Position numbers and translations under genes: made by a program
In this document: in pieces, positions 1 to 5,889 of the stretch
Layout of the letters: each line of letters starts with the position of its first letter
Position numbering within the stretch: the stretch's first letter is position 1
Source: SFDP01 sp051653625
Lineage (GTDB): Bacteria > Bacillota > Clostridia > Lachnospirales > Lachnospiraceae
Direction: 5' to 3'
Assembly: GCA_051653625.1 (NCBI GenBank)
Contig: JBOFWM010000090.1
Coordinates: forward strand, 1 to 18,340
Length of the DNA stretch: 18,340 bases
Notes under the pieces: generated by a model
What the model was told of the DNA's origin: nothing
Seen by the model: only the letters and a program-made list of their open reading frames with translations
Database searches by the model: none

Positions 1-2
1 AA

Positions 3-245
3 GAAGAAATTGCGTTAAAGCTTAGTAAAATGTTTCTTGACCTAAAAAAAGAAATGCCATATTTAGTGGAGATTAAATTTATTTATCAATTAGAGCCTAC
101 AAGTACAAGAGAATTAGTGCTTGATACAACATTTGAATCGTTAGAAGAGTTAGAAGCATATCAAGTTCATCCTTCTCATAAAGCGATAGCATCTTATTTG
201 CAAACAGTAGTAGGAGAAAGAGTTTGTTTTGACTATTTCTTATAA
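3..245 (+). CDS. Dabb (stress-responsive alpha/beta barrel) domain protein, 5' partial
   Basis: The reading frame is open from the left edge of the window, so the start codon lies upstream; an internal ATG at 30 is not likely to be the true start. The visible 80 residues match the C-terminal two thirds of the Dabb dimeric alpha/beta-barrel family: an EEIA..L helix, a central beta strand, then the recognisable FESLEELEAYQVHPSHKAIASYL block followed by VVGERVCFDY at the end. Family members are small (about 95-105 residues) ferredoxin-like-fold dimers. Most have no assigned reaction and are linked to stress or are auxiliary to metabolic clusters. The next gene begins 15 nt downstream, which suggests co-transcription. 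The family call is from motif resemblance; the biological role is unknown. Confidence 0.78.
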   Translation, partial: EEIALKLSKMFLDLKKEMPYLVEIKFIYQLEPTSTRELVLDTTFESLEELEAYQVHPSHKAIASYLQTVVGERVCFDYFL

Positions 246-260
246 GAATGGAGAATGTAG

Positions 261-938
261 GTGAAAAGAGAAATTCGATTAGAAGAAATTTCAGACGGAA
301 AACGTTATCTAGAACATGATTTAGCAAAACTTGGATGTAATGCATGTAGTGGATGTTCAGACTGTTGTAAAAATATGGGAGAAAGCATTATTCTAGATCC
401 TTATGATATTGTACAATTAAGCAGTGTGCTTACTAAGAGTTTCGAAGAACTGTATGCAATGCAGTATATAGAATTAAATGTTGTAGATGGAATTATATTA
501 CCAAATCTTAAAATGAGACAAGACAATCAATCTTGTGGATTTTTAGATGCAGAAGGAAGATGTAGCGTCCATGCAAATCGCCCAGGAGTGTGTCGTTTAT
601 TCCCGTTGGGTAGAATTTATGAAAACAATGATTTTGAATATTTTTTACAGATTCATGAGTGTGATAAGCGCAATGGAAGTAAAGTAAAGATTAGCCAGTG
701 GATTGGAACGACACCTATAAAATTGTATCATACGTATAGTAAGGAATGGCATTATTTTCTAAATGCGATGGAAGAACTTGTATATGAAGAAAAAGAGGAA
801 CAAACTATTCAACAATTAAATAAGATTCTTTTGCATAAATTTTTTAGAACGCCTTATCAGAGAAGTGATTTAGAGGGATTCTATCAAGAATTTAAAGAGC
901 GAAAAGATTTTATTTGTAGGGAATTGGGAATTCTATAA
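261..938 (+). CDS. YkgJ-like cysteine-cluster protein (putative zinc/iron-chelating domain)
   Basis: This 225-residue protein starts at GTG 261, with GGAG at 250-253 seven bases upstream. An in-frame ATG at 255 is directly followed by TAG, so it cannot be the start. The N-terminal part carries a dense cysteine array, C26-x2-C29-x2-C32-x2-C35-C36. Further cysteines follow at 92, 101, 111 and 134, including the block CSVHANRPGVCRLFPLG. This is the pattern of the UPF0153/YkgJ family, thought to bind a metal or Fe-S centre through conserved cysteines. No catalytic reaction is established for the family. The C-terminal 80 residues are charged and helical-looking with no motif I recognise. It lies 15 nt after the Dabb gene, probably in one transcript. 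No clear intrinsic terminator follows before the next promoter. Confidence 0.82.
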   Translation: MKREIRLEEISDGKRYLEHDLAKLGCNACSGCSDCCKNMGESIILDPYDIVQLSSVLTKSFEELYAMQYIELNVVDGIILPNLKMRQDNQSCGFLDAEGRCSVHANRPGVCRLFPLGRIYENNDFEYFLQIHECDKRNGSKVKISQWIGTTPIKLYHTYSKEWHYFLNAMEELVYEEKEEQTIQQLNKILLHKFFRTPYQRSDLEGFYQEFKERKDFICRELGIL

Positions 939-977
939 AATGAAACATTTCTTAGTGTAGCATTACAAAATCATTTG

Positions 978-986
978 TGCTATAAT
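978..986 (+). promoter_or_regulatory. Extended -10 promoter for the nucleotidyltransferase-galE unit
   Basis: TGCTATAAT is a consensus extended -10 (TG at 978-979, TATAAT at 981-986). No good -35 lies 16-18 bases upstream, so recognition would rest on the extended -10. The predicted start is near 993, leaving a leader of about 40 nt before the ATG at 1035. Confidence 0.55.
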
Positions 987-1034
987 TATTGAAATTTATA
1001 GTAAGACGGAAAGAATTTATAAGGAGTAAAATGT

Positions 1035-1952
1035 ATGGGGAAACCAACGTTAGTAATCTTAGCAGCAGGAATGGGAAGCAGATATGGTGGATTAAAACAA
1101 ATTGATCCAGTGGATGATGTAGGAAATAAAATTATTGATTTTTCAATATACGATGCGATTCAAGCAGGATTTGGAAAAGTGGTATTTATTATTAAAAAAG
1201 AGCATGAACAGGATTTTAGAGATTGTATTGGAGATGCAGTAAGTAAACATATTCCAGTTGCTTATGTACATCAAGATTTGCAGATGGTACCAGATAACTT
1301 TAAAATACCAGAAGAACGAGTGAAACCATGGGGAACAACGCATGCATTACTTTGCTGTAAAGGTGCTGTAGAAGAACCATTTGCAGTGATCAATGCAGAT
1401 GATTACTATGGAGCTAGTGCTTATAAAACATTGTGTGAATACTTAACAACTTATACAGATACGACGCCTCATCCATATGCAATGGTAGGATACAAACTTG
1501 GAAATACTCTTACAGATAAAGGAAGTGTAACAAGAGGATGTTGTATCACAGATGAAAATGGATATTTAACTGAGATTTCAGAAAGAAAACATCTAGTTAA
1601 AACGCAAACGGGAGCAGGATACTCAGAAGACGAAGGAAAAACCATTCATCCGATTGATATAGACTCGAAAGTATCTATGAATATGTGGGGATTTTTTCCT
1701 AGTATTTTTGAAGAATGCGAACAATCAATGAATCATTTTTTTGAACAGGAAGTGCCAAAAAATCCATTAAAATCAGAATGTTTAATACCTGTTGAGGTTG
1801 ATAAGTATATTAAAGATGGCAAAGCAACAGTTAAGGTGCTTTCTTCAAGTGATAAATGGTTTGGTGTAACATATAAAGAAGACAAAGAAGTTGTAGTAGA
1901 GTCTATTGCAAAATTAAAGAAAGATGGAGTGTATCCAAATATTCTTTGGTAA
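1035..1952 (+). CDS. Sugar-phosphate nucleotidyltransferase family protein
   Basis: The 305-residue protein starts at ATG 1035 behind an AAGGAG at 1022-1027. An out-of-frame ATG sits at 1031. The N-terminus has the nucleotidyltransferase glycine loop LAAGMGSRYGGLKQ (residues 9-22), related to the G-x-G-T/S-R signature of NTP:sugar-1-phosphate transferases. NADD at 120-123 fits the metal-binding acidic pair. WGTTHALL (99-106) resembles the loop that contacts base or sugar. Such enzymes transfer a nucleotidyl group from an NTP to a sugar phosphate in the cytosol. The substrate cannot be told from sequence, and this subfamily differs from the usual RmlA and GalU patterns. It is followed after 13 nt by galE, so a role in nucleotide-sugar supply for cell-surface polymers is a reasonable inference. 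Confidence 0.8.
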   Translation: MGKPTLVILAAGMGSRYGGLKQIDPVDDVGNKIIDFSIYDAIQAGFGKVVFIIKKEHEQDFRDCIGDAVSKHIPVAYVHQDLQMVPDNFKIPEERVKPWGTTHALLCCKGAVEEPFAVINADDYYGASAYKTLCEYLTTYTDTTPHPYAMVGYKLGNTLTDKGSVTRGCCITDENGYLTEISERKHLVKTQTGAGYSEDEGKTIHPIDIDSKVSMNMWGFFPSIFEECEQSMNHFFEQEVPKNPLKSECLIPVEVDKYIKDGKATVKVLSSSDKWFGVTYKEDKEVVVESIAKLKKDGVYPNILW

Positions 1953-1965
1953 AAGGAGTTGAATT

Positions 1966-2979
1966 ATGGCAATTTTAGTGACAGGTGGAATAGGGTATAT
2001 AGGAAGCCATACAGTAGTAGAACTTTTATTATTAGGACAAGAAGTGGTTATAGTGGACAACCTTTCAAATTCATCAGTTGAAGCACTTGATAGAATTGAA
2101 GAGTTATCAAAGGTTAGACCTAAATTTTATGAAGCAGATGTGTTGGATCGAGAGGCATTAGAAAACATATTTAAAGTTGAAAAAATAGATTCATGTATTC
2201 ATTTTGCTGGTTTAAAATCAGTAGGTGAATCCGTTGCAAAGCCATGGGAATATTATGAAAATAATATAACAGGTACTCTAGTACTATTAGATGTAATGCG
2301 TAAGAATCATTGTAAAAATATTATCTTTTCTTCTTCTGCAACTATTTATGGTGAACCAGAGATGATTCCTATCACAGAAGAATGTAAAAAAGGTGTTTGT
2401 ACGAATCCTTATGGCTGGACAAAATCTATGTTAGAGCAAATATTAACGGATATGTGGAATGCAGATAAAGAATGGAACATTGTAATTCTTCGTTACTTTA
2501 ATCCGATTGGAGCACACAAAAGTGGAAGAATGGGAGAAAATCCTAATGGAATTCCGAATAATTTAATGCCATATATTACGCAAGTTGCAGTAGGCAAATT
2601 AGAAAAATTAGGTGTGTTTGGTGATGATTATAATACACCGGATGGAACTGGCGTTAGAGATTATATACATGTTGTAGACTTAGCGATAGGTCATGTTAAG
2701 GCTCTTGAAAAAATAAACAATAAAGAAGGCCTAAAAATTTATAATTTAGGCACTGGAATAGGATATAGTGTTCTTGATATTGTGAAAAATTTTGAAGATG
2801 CAAACAACATTAAAATACCTTATGTTATTAAGGAACGAAGAGAAGGCGATATCGCAACTTGTTATTCTGATGCTACAAAAGCAAAAGAAGAGCTTGGTTG
2901 GAGTGCTCAAAATGGAATCAAAGAAATGTGTGAAGATGCCTGGAGATGGCAAAGCAATAATCCGAATGGATATAAATAA
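1966..2979 (+). CDS. galE: UDP-glucose 4-epimerase
   Basis: GalE interconverts UDP-glucose and UDP-galactose (some homologues also act on the N-acetyl forms) using tightly bound NAD+. The 337-residue length is typical. Visible features are the Rossmann loop TGGIGYIGSH (6-15), D31 at the end of beta-2 for the adenosine ribose, and the catalytic set S124 (SSSATIYG), Y149 and K153 (PYGWTKS). These fall at the same numbers as in E. coli GalE. NPNGIPNNLMPYITQVA and GTGVRDYIHVVD are further epimerase signatures. The usual GGAGYIGS loop reads GGIGYIGS, a mild variant. An AAGGAG precedes the ATG, and the 13-nt gap makes it the second gene of a unit with the nucleotidyltransferase. The stop codon lies inside the left arm of the downstream terminator. 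Confidence 0.95.
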   Translation: MAILVTGGIGYIGSHTVVELLLLGQEVVIVDNLSNSSVEALDRIEELSKVRPKFYEADVLDREALENIFKVEKIDSCIHFAGLKSVGESVAKPWEYYENNITGTLVLLDVMRKNHCKNIIFSSSATIYGEPEMIPITEECKKGVCTNPYGWTKSMLEQILTDMWNADKEWNIVILRYFNPIGAHKSGRMGENPNGIPNNLMPYITQVAVGKLEKLGVFGDDYNTPDGTGVRDYIHVVDLAIGHVKALEKINNKEGLKIYNLGTGIGYSVLDIVKNFEDANNIKIPYVIKERREGDIATCYSDATKAKEELGWSAQNGIKEMCEDAWRWQSNNPNGYK

Positions 2980-3007
2980 AAAGGTGTAGCTTCGGCTACA
3001 CCTTTTT
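2978..3007. terminator. Bidirectional intrinsic terminator between galE and hemolysin III gene
   Basis: A perfect 13-bp stem (2978-2990 with 2995-3007) is closed by a C(TTCG)G loop, the extra-stable tetraloop. Five A on the left and five T on the right give a U tract in either direction. It therefore ends galE on the plus strand and the convergent hemolysin III-like gene (stop at 3012-3014) on the minus strand. Confidence 0.93.
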
Positions 3008-3011
3008 GAAT

Positions 3012-3662
3012 CTAAGCAACATATAAAAACATAAATATAAAGTGACAGATACTTCCGCCCATCACAAATAAATGGAAAATTTCGTGAGAACCAAAATATT
3101 TATGGAGAGAATTTAAAAGAGGTAATTTTAAAGCATAAATAATTCCGCCAATGGTATAAATAATGCCCCCGCTAAGTAACCACAAGAAAGCTGGTAAAGG
3201 AAGAGTTTGTAATAATTCACGAAATACAAGAACGCAAACCCAGCCCATGGCTATATAGATGCAAGAAGAAAACCATTTAGGGCAGTTGATCCAAATCATA
3301 TTAATAATCATACCACATATTGCAATTCCCCATACAAGGATTAAAAGTGTGAATCCTTTCTCTTTGCTTAAAACCATAAGACAAACCGGAGTATAGGAAC
3401 CAGCAATAAGTAGGAAAATCATCATGTGGTCAATTTTGCGAAATAGAGTAATTAATTTCTCGCTTACATTGATGCTGTGATAAGCTGCACTTGCACCATA
3501 TAGTAAAATCATGCTAGAGATAAAAACTAACATAGAGGTAAAGGATAAAAATCCTGATTGAAGTGCTGCTTTAATTAATAAAGGGATTGAGGCAAAGATT
3601 GCTAATAACATGGCAATAAAATGCGTCAATGCGCTGCCAGGTTCTCTGATTGTAATTTGCAT
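3012..3662 (-). CDS. Hemolysin III / TrhA (PAQR superfamily) integral membrane protein
   Basis: I place the start at the ATG at 3662 (216 residues): an AAAGGA site lies 10 bases upstream, and translation from there begins MQITIREPGSALTH, the usual family N-terminus. A longer frame back to a TTG at 3692 has no such support. Seven hydrophobic segments run through the protein. The PAQR/CREST signature residues are present: S58 and H62 (GASAAYHS), D78 (RKIDHM) and the H193-x3-H197 pair (SHEIFH), which bind zinc in the related adiponectin receptors. Homologues are called hemolysin III; some are implicated in membrane energetics or fluidity, and true haemolytic activity is doubtful. It is transcribed convergently to galE from its own promoter, with a repeat-rich leader. 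Confidence 0.88.
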   Translation of the reverse strand: MQITIREPGSALTHFIAMLLAIFASIPLLIKAALQSGFLSFTSMLVFISSMILLYGASAAYHSINVSEKLITLFRKIDHMMIFLLIAGSYTPVCLMVLSKEKGFTLLILVWGIAICGMIINMIWINCPKWFSSCIYIAMGWVCVLVFRELLQTLPLPAFLWLLSGGIIYTIGGIIYALKLPLLNSLHKYFGSHEIFHLFVMGGSICHFIFMFLYVA

Positions 3663-3711
3663 AGTATTCCATTCCTTTCTATAAGGTGACAAATTGTATA
3701 AAAAACGACAA

Positions 3712-3761
3712 AATATTACATGTAGTATTGAAAACTACATAAGCTATAAACAAATACTACA
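3712..3761. repeat. Cluster of four AATACTACA-like half-sites at the hemolysin III promoter
   Basis: The half-sites are AATATTACA at 3712-3720, directly abutting TGTAGTATT at 3721-3729 (an 18-bp near-palindrome, 8 of 9 pairs). AAAACTACA follows at 3731-3739 and AATACTACA at 3753-3761. The last covers the minus-strand -10 box; the others lie in the early leader. This arrangement suggests an operator for a dimeric repressor, but the regulator is not identified. Confidence 0.5.
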
Positions 3762-3782
3762 GTATAATATTCCTCGTGTCAA
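3754..3782 (-). promoter_or_regulatory. Promoter of the hemolysin III-like gene
   Basis: On the minus strand, TTGACA (3777-3782, perfect consensus) is separated by 17 bases from TAGTAT (3754-3759, 4 of 6). The predicted start is near 3747, giving a leader of about 85 nt before the ATG at 3662. It lies between this gene and the upstream 88-residue gene, so the two need not share a transcript. Confidence 0.6.
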
Positions 3783-3792
3783 CGTATAATAT
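3762..3792. repeat. Direct repeat GTATAATAT flanking a -35 box
   Basis: GTATAATAT occurs at 3762-3770 and 3784-3792, exactly 22 bp (about two helical turns) apart. The TTGACA -35 box of the minus-strand promoter lies in the gap between the copies. This could be chance in AT-rich DNA or a pair of same-face protein sites. Confidence 0.4.
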
Positions 3793-3812
3793 GCAAATTA
3801 TTGTGAAAAAAA

Positions 3813-4079
3813 TTAGTCCTCTTCTATTACATGAATTTCAAGGTAATCGAAGTCAATTGTTTCTACAAAATTATCTTTTAAAAATCGAGCTTTTGCATGA
3901 CGTTGAAATTCCTTGATGGTAGAATCTAGCCATATGGGAGTACATAAATCAAATTCGTAACAACAAGTTTCTACTGCTTTCATTATTTTATTTGTTCTAG
4001 ACATTGTTGTGGAATCATTTTCTACAACCAAGTCACAAATCATACGATTATCTTTAAATGTTTTAAACCAAATACGCAT
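3813..4079 (-). CDS. Conserved-looking hypothetical protein, 88 residues
   Basis: I do not recognise a named family with certainty. The frame looks real. It has an ATG at 4079 with AAGGAG 11 bases upstream (4091-4096) and a promoter further up, and it runs on the opposite strand to both the next gene and galE. The protein is soluble and acidic at the C-terminus, with no signal peptide or membrane segment. It begins MRIWFKTFKDNRMICD, has paired cysteines (CCYEFDLC) mid-chain, then IWLDSTIKEFQRHAKARF, and ends DFDYLEIHVIEED. From memory, similar small proteins occur in Lachnospiraceae, which I cannot verify here. The strand/helix alternation suggests a small alpha/beta fold. It is divergent from the RelQ-like gene. 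No function is claimed. Confidence 0.7.
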   Translation of the reverse strand: MRIWFKTFKDNRMICDLVVENDSTTMSRTNKIMKAVETCCYEFDLCTPIWLDSTIKEFQRHAKARFLKDNFVETIDFDYLEIHVIEED

Positions 4080-4128
4080 AGCTAGTTATTCTCCTTATTA
4101 AAAAAGTTATCTCTTAAGTGTTTATAAG

Positions 4129-4156
4129 AGTATATCATAAGTTCTTCAAAAGACAA
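4129..4156 (-). promoter_or_regulatory. Promoter of the 88-residue gene
   Basis: On the minus strand, TTGTCT (4151-4156, 4 of 6) is followed after 16 bases by TATACT (4129-4134, 5 of 6). Position and spacing suit the gene starting at 4079, with a leader of about 43 nt. Confidence 0.5.
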
Positions 4157-4191
4157 ATGCAATTGAAAATCTTAAACTTATCATAAAAAAC

Positions 4192-4241
4192 TGTGAAATC
4201 GGTTGCAATTTTCACAATATCCCTTACAATAAAACTATACT
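4192..4241 (+). promoter_or_regulatory. Probable relQ promoter with inverted repeat
   Basis: TATACT at 4236-4241 is a good -10, about 34 bases before the ATG. The best -35 is TTCACA (4211-4216, 5 of 6), at a wide 19-base spacing. An inverted repeat TGTGAAA (4192-4198) / TTTCACA (4210-4216) with an 11-base spacer includes that -35, so a bound protein could block polymerase. The operator idea is inference. Confidence 0.38.
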
Positions 4242-4274
4242 GGAAATACAAACTTTGGAGGTACAAATATATAT

Positions 4275-4922
4275 ATGGAAAATAAAATAGATTATTCTGC
4301 TTCAAGCCAAGTAGAAAGTTGGAAAGAAGTAATACTTGTTTATAATTCTGCATTAAAAGAGATCGGAACAAAATTAGAAATTTTAAACGATGAATTTCAA
4401 CATGTTCATCAATATAATCCGATTGAACACATAAAATCAAGAATTAAAACATCAGAAAGCATTGTGAAGAAATTAAAGAAATTGGGATTAGAATCTACAA
4501 TAGAAAACATGGTAATGCATGTAAATGATATTGCAGGTGTTCGAGTAATTTGTTCTTTTACATCAGATATTTATCAAATTGCAGAGATGATAGGAAATCA
4601 AAATGATATCAGTGTAGTATCAATTAAAGATTACATTAAAAATCCTAAACCGAGTGGATATAAAAGCTACCATATGTTAGTTTCCATTCCTATTTTTTTG
4701 TCTGATCGTATTGTTTATACAAAAGTAGAATTGCAAATACGTACGGTTGCTATGGATTTTTGGGCAAGTTTAGAGCATAAAATGCATTATAAATTTGAAG
4801 GGAATGCACCAGAGCATATTAGAAAAGAACTTGTAGAATGTGCGCAAATGGTTTCGGAACTTGATGCTAAGATGTTAGCGTTGAATGAAGAAATACAAGA
4901 ATTGAGTACAAAAAAAGAGTAG
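4275..4922 (+). CDS. relQ: Small alarmone synthetase, RelQ/YjbM type (GTP pyrophosphokinase)
   Basis: This 215-residue, single-domain (p)ppGpp synthetase transfers pyrophosphate from ATP to GDP or GTP in the cytosol. Synthetase motifs run in order: the N-terminal helix pair with SRIKTSESIVKKL (55-67), DIAGVRVIC (85-93), KDYIKNPKPSGYKSYHMLV (118-136, the nucleotide and G-loop region), VELQIRT (151-157, with the catalytic glutamate E152), and FWASLEHKMHYK (162-173). There is no HD hydrolase, TGS or ACT domain, so it is not the bifunctional Rel. The length and C-terminal helix agree with RelQ (about 210-225 residues), which is a tetramer in Gram-positives. GGAGG at 4257-4261 lies a rather long 13 bases before the ATG. 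It stands alone, divergent from the 88-residue gene. Confidence 0.9.
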   Translation: MENKIDYSASSQVESWKEVILVYNSALKEIGTKLEILNDEFQHVHQYNPIEHIKSRIKTSESIVKKLKKLGLESTIENMVMHVNDIAGVRVICSFTSDIYQIAEMIGNQNDISVVSIKDYIKNPKPSGYKSYHMLVSIPIFLSDRIVYTKVELQIRTVAMDFWASLEHKMHYKFEGNAPEHIRKELVECAQMVSELDAKMLALNEEIQELSTKKE

Positions 4923-5136
4923 AAATGAGGAGTGCCCAGGAACCAATGGCTCCTGGGCGATTATGAAAAAATCTATTTGTTACGATTTTTTTATATGTTT
5001 TAATTTAAATACATTGTATCATATCAATATGAACAAATTATGAATAGAATGTAAAACAATAGTTAATAGACATAAAAAAGCAAGATTATTGAAATAGATA
5101 TTAAACATAGTGCACAAAATATAAAATAATTAAAAA
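4923..5136. other. Non-coding gap after relQ
   Basis: Apart from the two hairpins at 4934-4991 this stretch is very AT-rich and shows no coding frame with a ribosome site. Small palindromes such as ATACATTGTAT and CATATCAATATG occur around 5011-5035, but they are expected by chance in such composition. Confidence 0.6.
4934..4991 (+). terminator. Hairpin pair downstream of relQ, probable terminator
   Basis: GCCCAGGA (4934-4941) pairs with TCCTGGGC (4951-4958), a GC-rich 8-bp stem starting 11 bases after the relQ stop. It is not followed directly by a T run. A second, weak A/T stem, AAAAAATC (4966-4973) with GATTTTTT (4984-4991), ends in a T run. Together they could act as a terminator or as a 3'-end stabilising structure. 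The GC stem stands out against its surroundings. Confidence 0.45.
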
Positions 5137-5165
5137 TTGAATTTATGGTTTGTATATGCTATAAT
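5137..5165 (+). promoter_or_regulatory. Promoter of the coiled-coil / flavin reductase / M23 unit
   Basis: TTGAAT (5137-5142) is separated by 17 bases from a perfect TATAAT (5160-5165), which is itself preceded by TGC to give an extended -10. The predicted start near 5172 lies downstream of the first possible TTG codon of the open frame. This rules out translation from 5137 on this transcript. Confidence 0.72.
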
Positions 5166-5223
5166 ATGCGGGGAAATTTATACTTTGAGAAAAAGTTTAA
5201 TTCAAAGAATGGAGAGTAGTATG

Positions 5224-5868
5224 ATGGATAATTTTATAGATCGACTGGCACAAAAATTCACTTCTGGAGAAATTATAAAGGCAAATACAGTAGCGGAAGA
5301 GCGTGAATTAAAACGAATAAGAGAACAGGCTACAAAATACGAAGAGTGCTTACAAGATATGCGTAAACAACAATATATAAATATGGAATCCACGCAAAAT
5401 ATTCGTGAACTTATTGACCGCGGAAGCCAGCACTTGGAGTTGATTTATAAAGATAATACTAAAAAATTAGAAGATGCATCTAGTGAATATACCGAAAAAT
5501 TAAATCGCTTAATGCAAGAAGCTCTTACGAAAATTGAAGCGATTACTGTAGAGAAAGAGTCAAACGAAGAACTTGAAAAGATACAAGAAGAAATTCAAAA
5601 TATCCAAAGAAAATTAGAAGAATCTACAGAGAATTTATTAGAAGCAATTCATGTTGAAAATGTTAAAGTGTATCGTAATGTACAAGCTGCATTGGTAGAC
5701 CAATTAAAAGGACAAACATCAGAAATACTAAATAATTCGAAAGAAGAATTTACAAGTACGGTTAATAAAGGATTGAAAAAATTAAATCCTTGGTTTATTG
5801 TAACGATTTTATTATTAGTACTTAATTTAGTAGCAACAGTTGTTCCGATGTTTTATAATTTTTTTTAG
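5224..5868 (+). CDS. Tail-anchored coiled-coil protein of unknown function
   Basis: The open frame extends back to TTG 5137, but that codon is inside the promoter. I place the start at the tandem ATG 5221/5224, behind GGAG at 5211-5214, giving 214-215 residues. The N-terminus (MDNFIDRLAQKFTSGEIIKANTVAE) is followed by a long, charged, heptad-like helical stretch of about 150 residues rich in E, K, L and Q. Near the end is one membrane segment (about residues 188-210, FIVTILLLVLNLVATVVPMF) with only a few residues after it. So the protein looks like a C-terminally anchored cytoplasmic rod. There is no enzymatic motif. It leads a compact unit with a flavin reductase-like gene and an M23 peptidase; a role in envelope organisation is only a guess. 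Other coiled-coil families cannot be excluded. Confidence 0.75.
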   Translation: MDNFIDRLAQKFTSGEIIKANTVAEERELKRIREQATKYEECLQDMRKQQYINMESTQNIRELIDRGSQHLELIYKDNTKKLEDASSEYTEKLNRLMQEALTKIEAITVEKESNEELEKIQEEIQNIQRKLEESTENLLEAIHVENVKVYRNVQAALVDQLKGQTSEILNNSKEEFTSTVNKGLKKLNPWFIVTILLLVLNLVATVVPMFYNFF

Positions 5869-5889
5869 AATAAAAGGATGATCAAAGAC

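Noticed and set aside
3663..3692. N-terminal extension of the hemolysin III-like protein from TTG 3692
   Set aside because: The ATG at 3662 has an AAAGGA site at good spacing, which itself lies in the proposed extension, and gives the family-typical N-terminus.
3712..3729. CopY/BlaI-type operator (TACA-N2-TGTA)
   Set aside because: The palindrome contains TACA and TGTA but with no spacer between them, so it does not fit that operator class, and no such regulator gene is in the window.
4925..4966. 13-codon open frame (MRSAQEPMAPGRL) after relQ
   Set aside because: It is formed by the GC-rich hairpin itself, has no ribosome site, and shows no sign of being a leader peptide for a downstream gene.
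5137..5223. N-terminal extension of the coiled-coil protein from TTG 5137
   Set aside because: The TTG is part of the -35 box and the -10 TATAAT lies within the extension, so this region is promoter, not coding.
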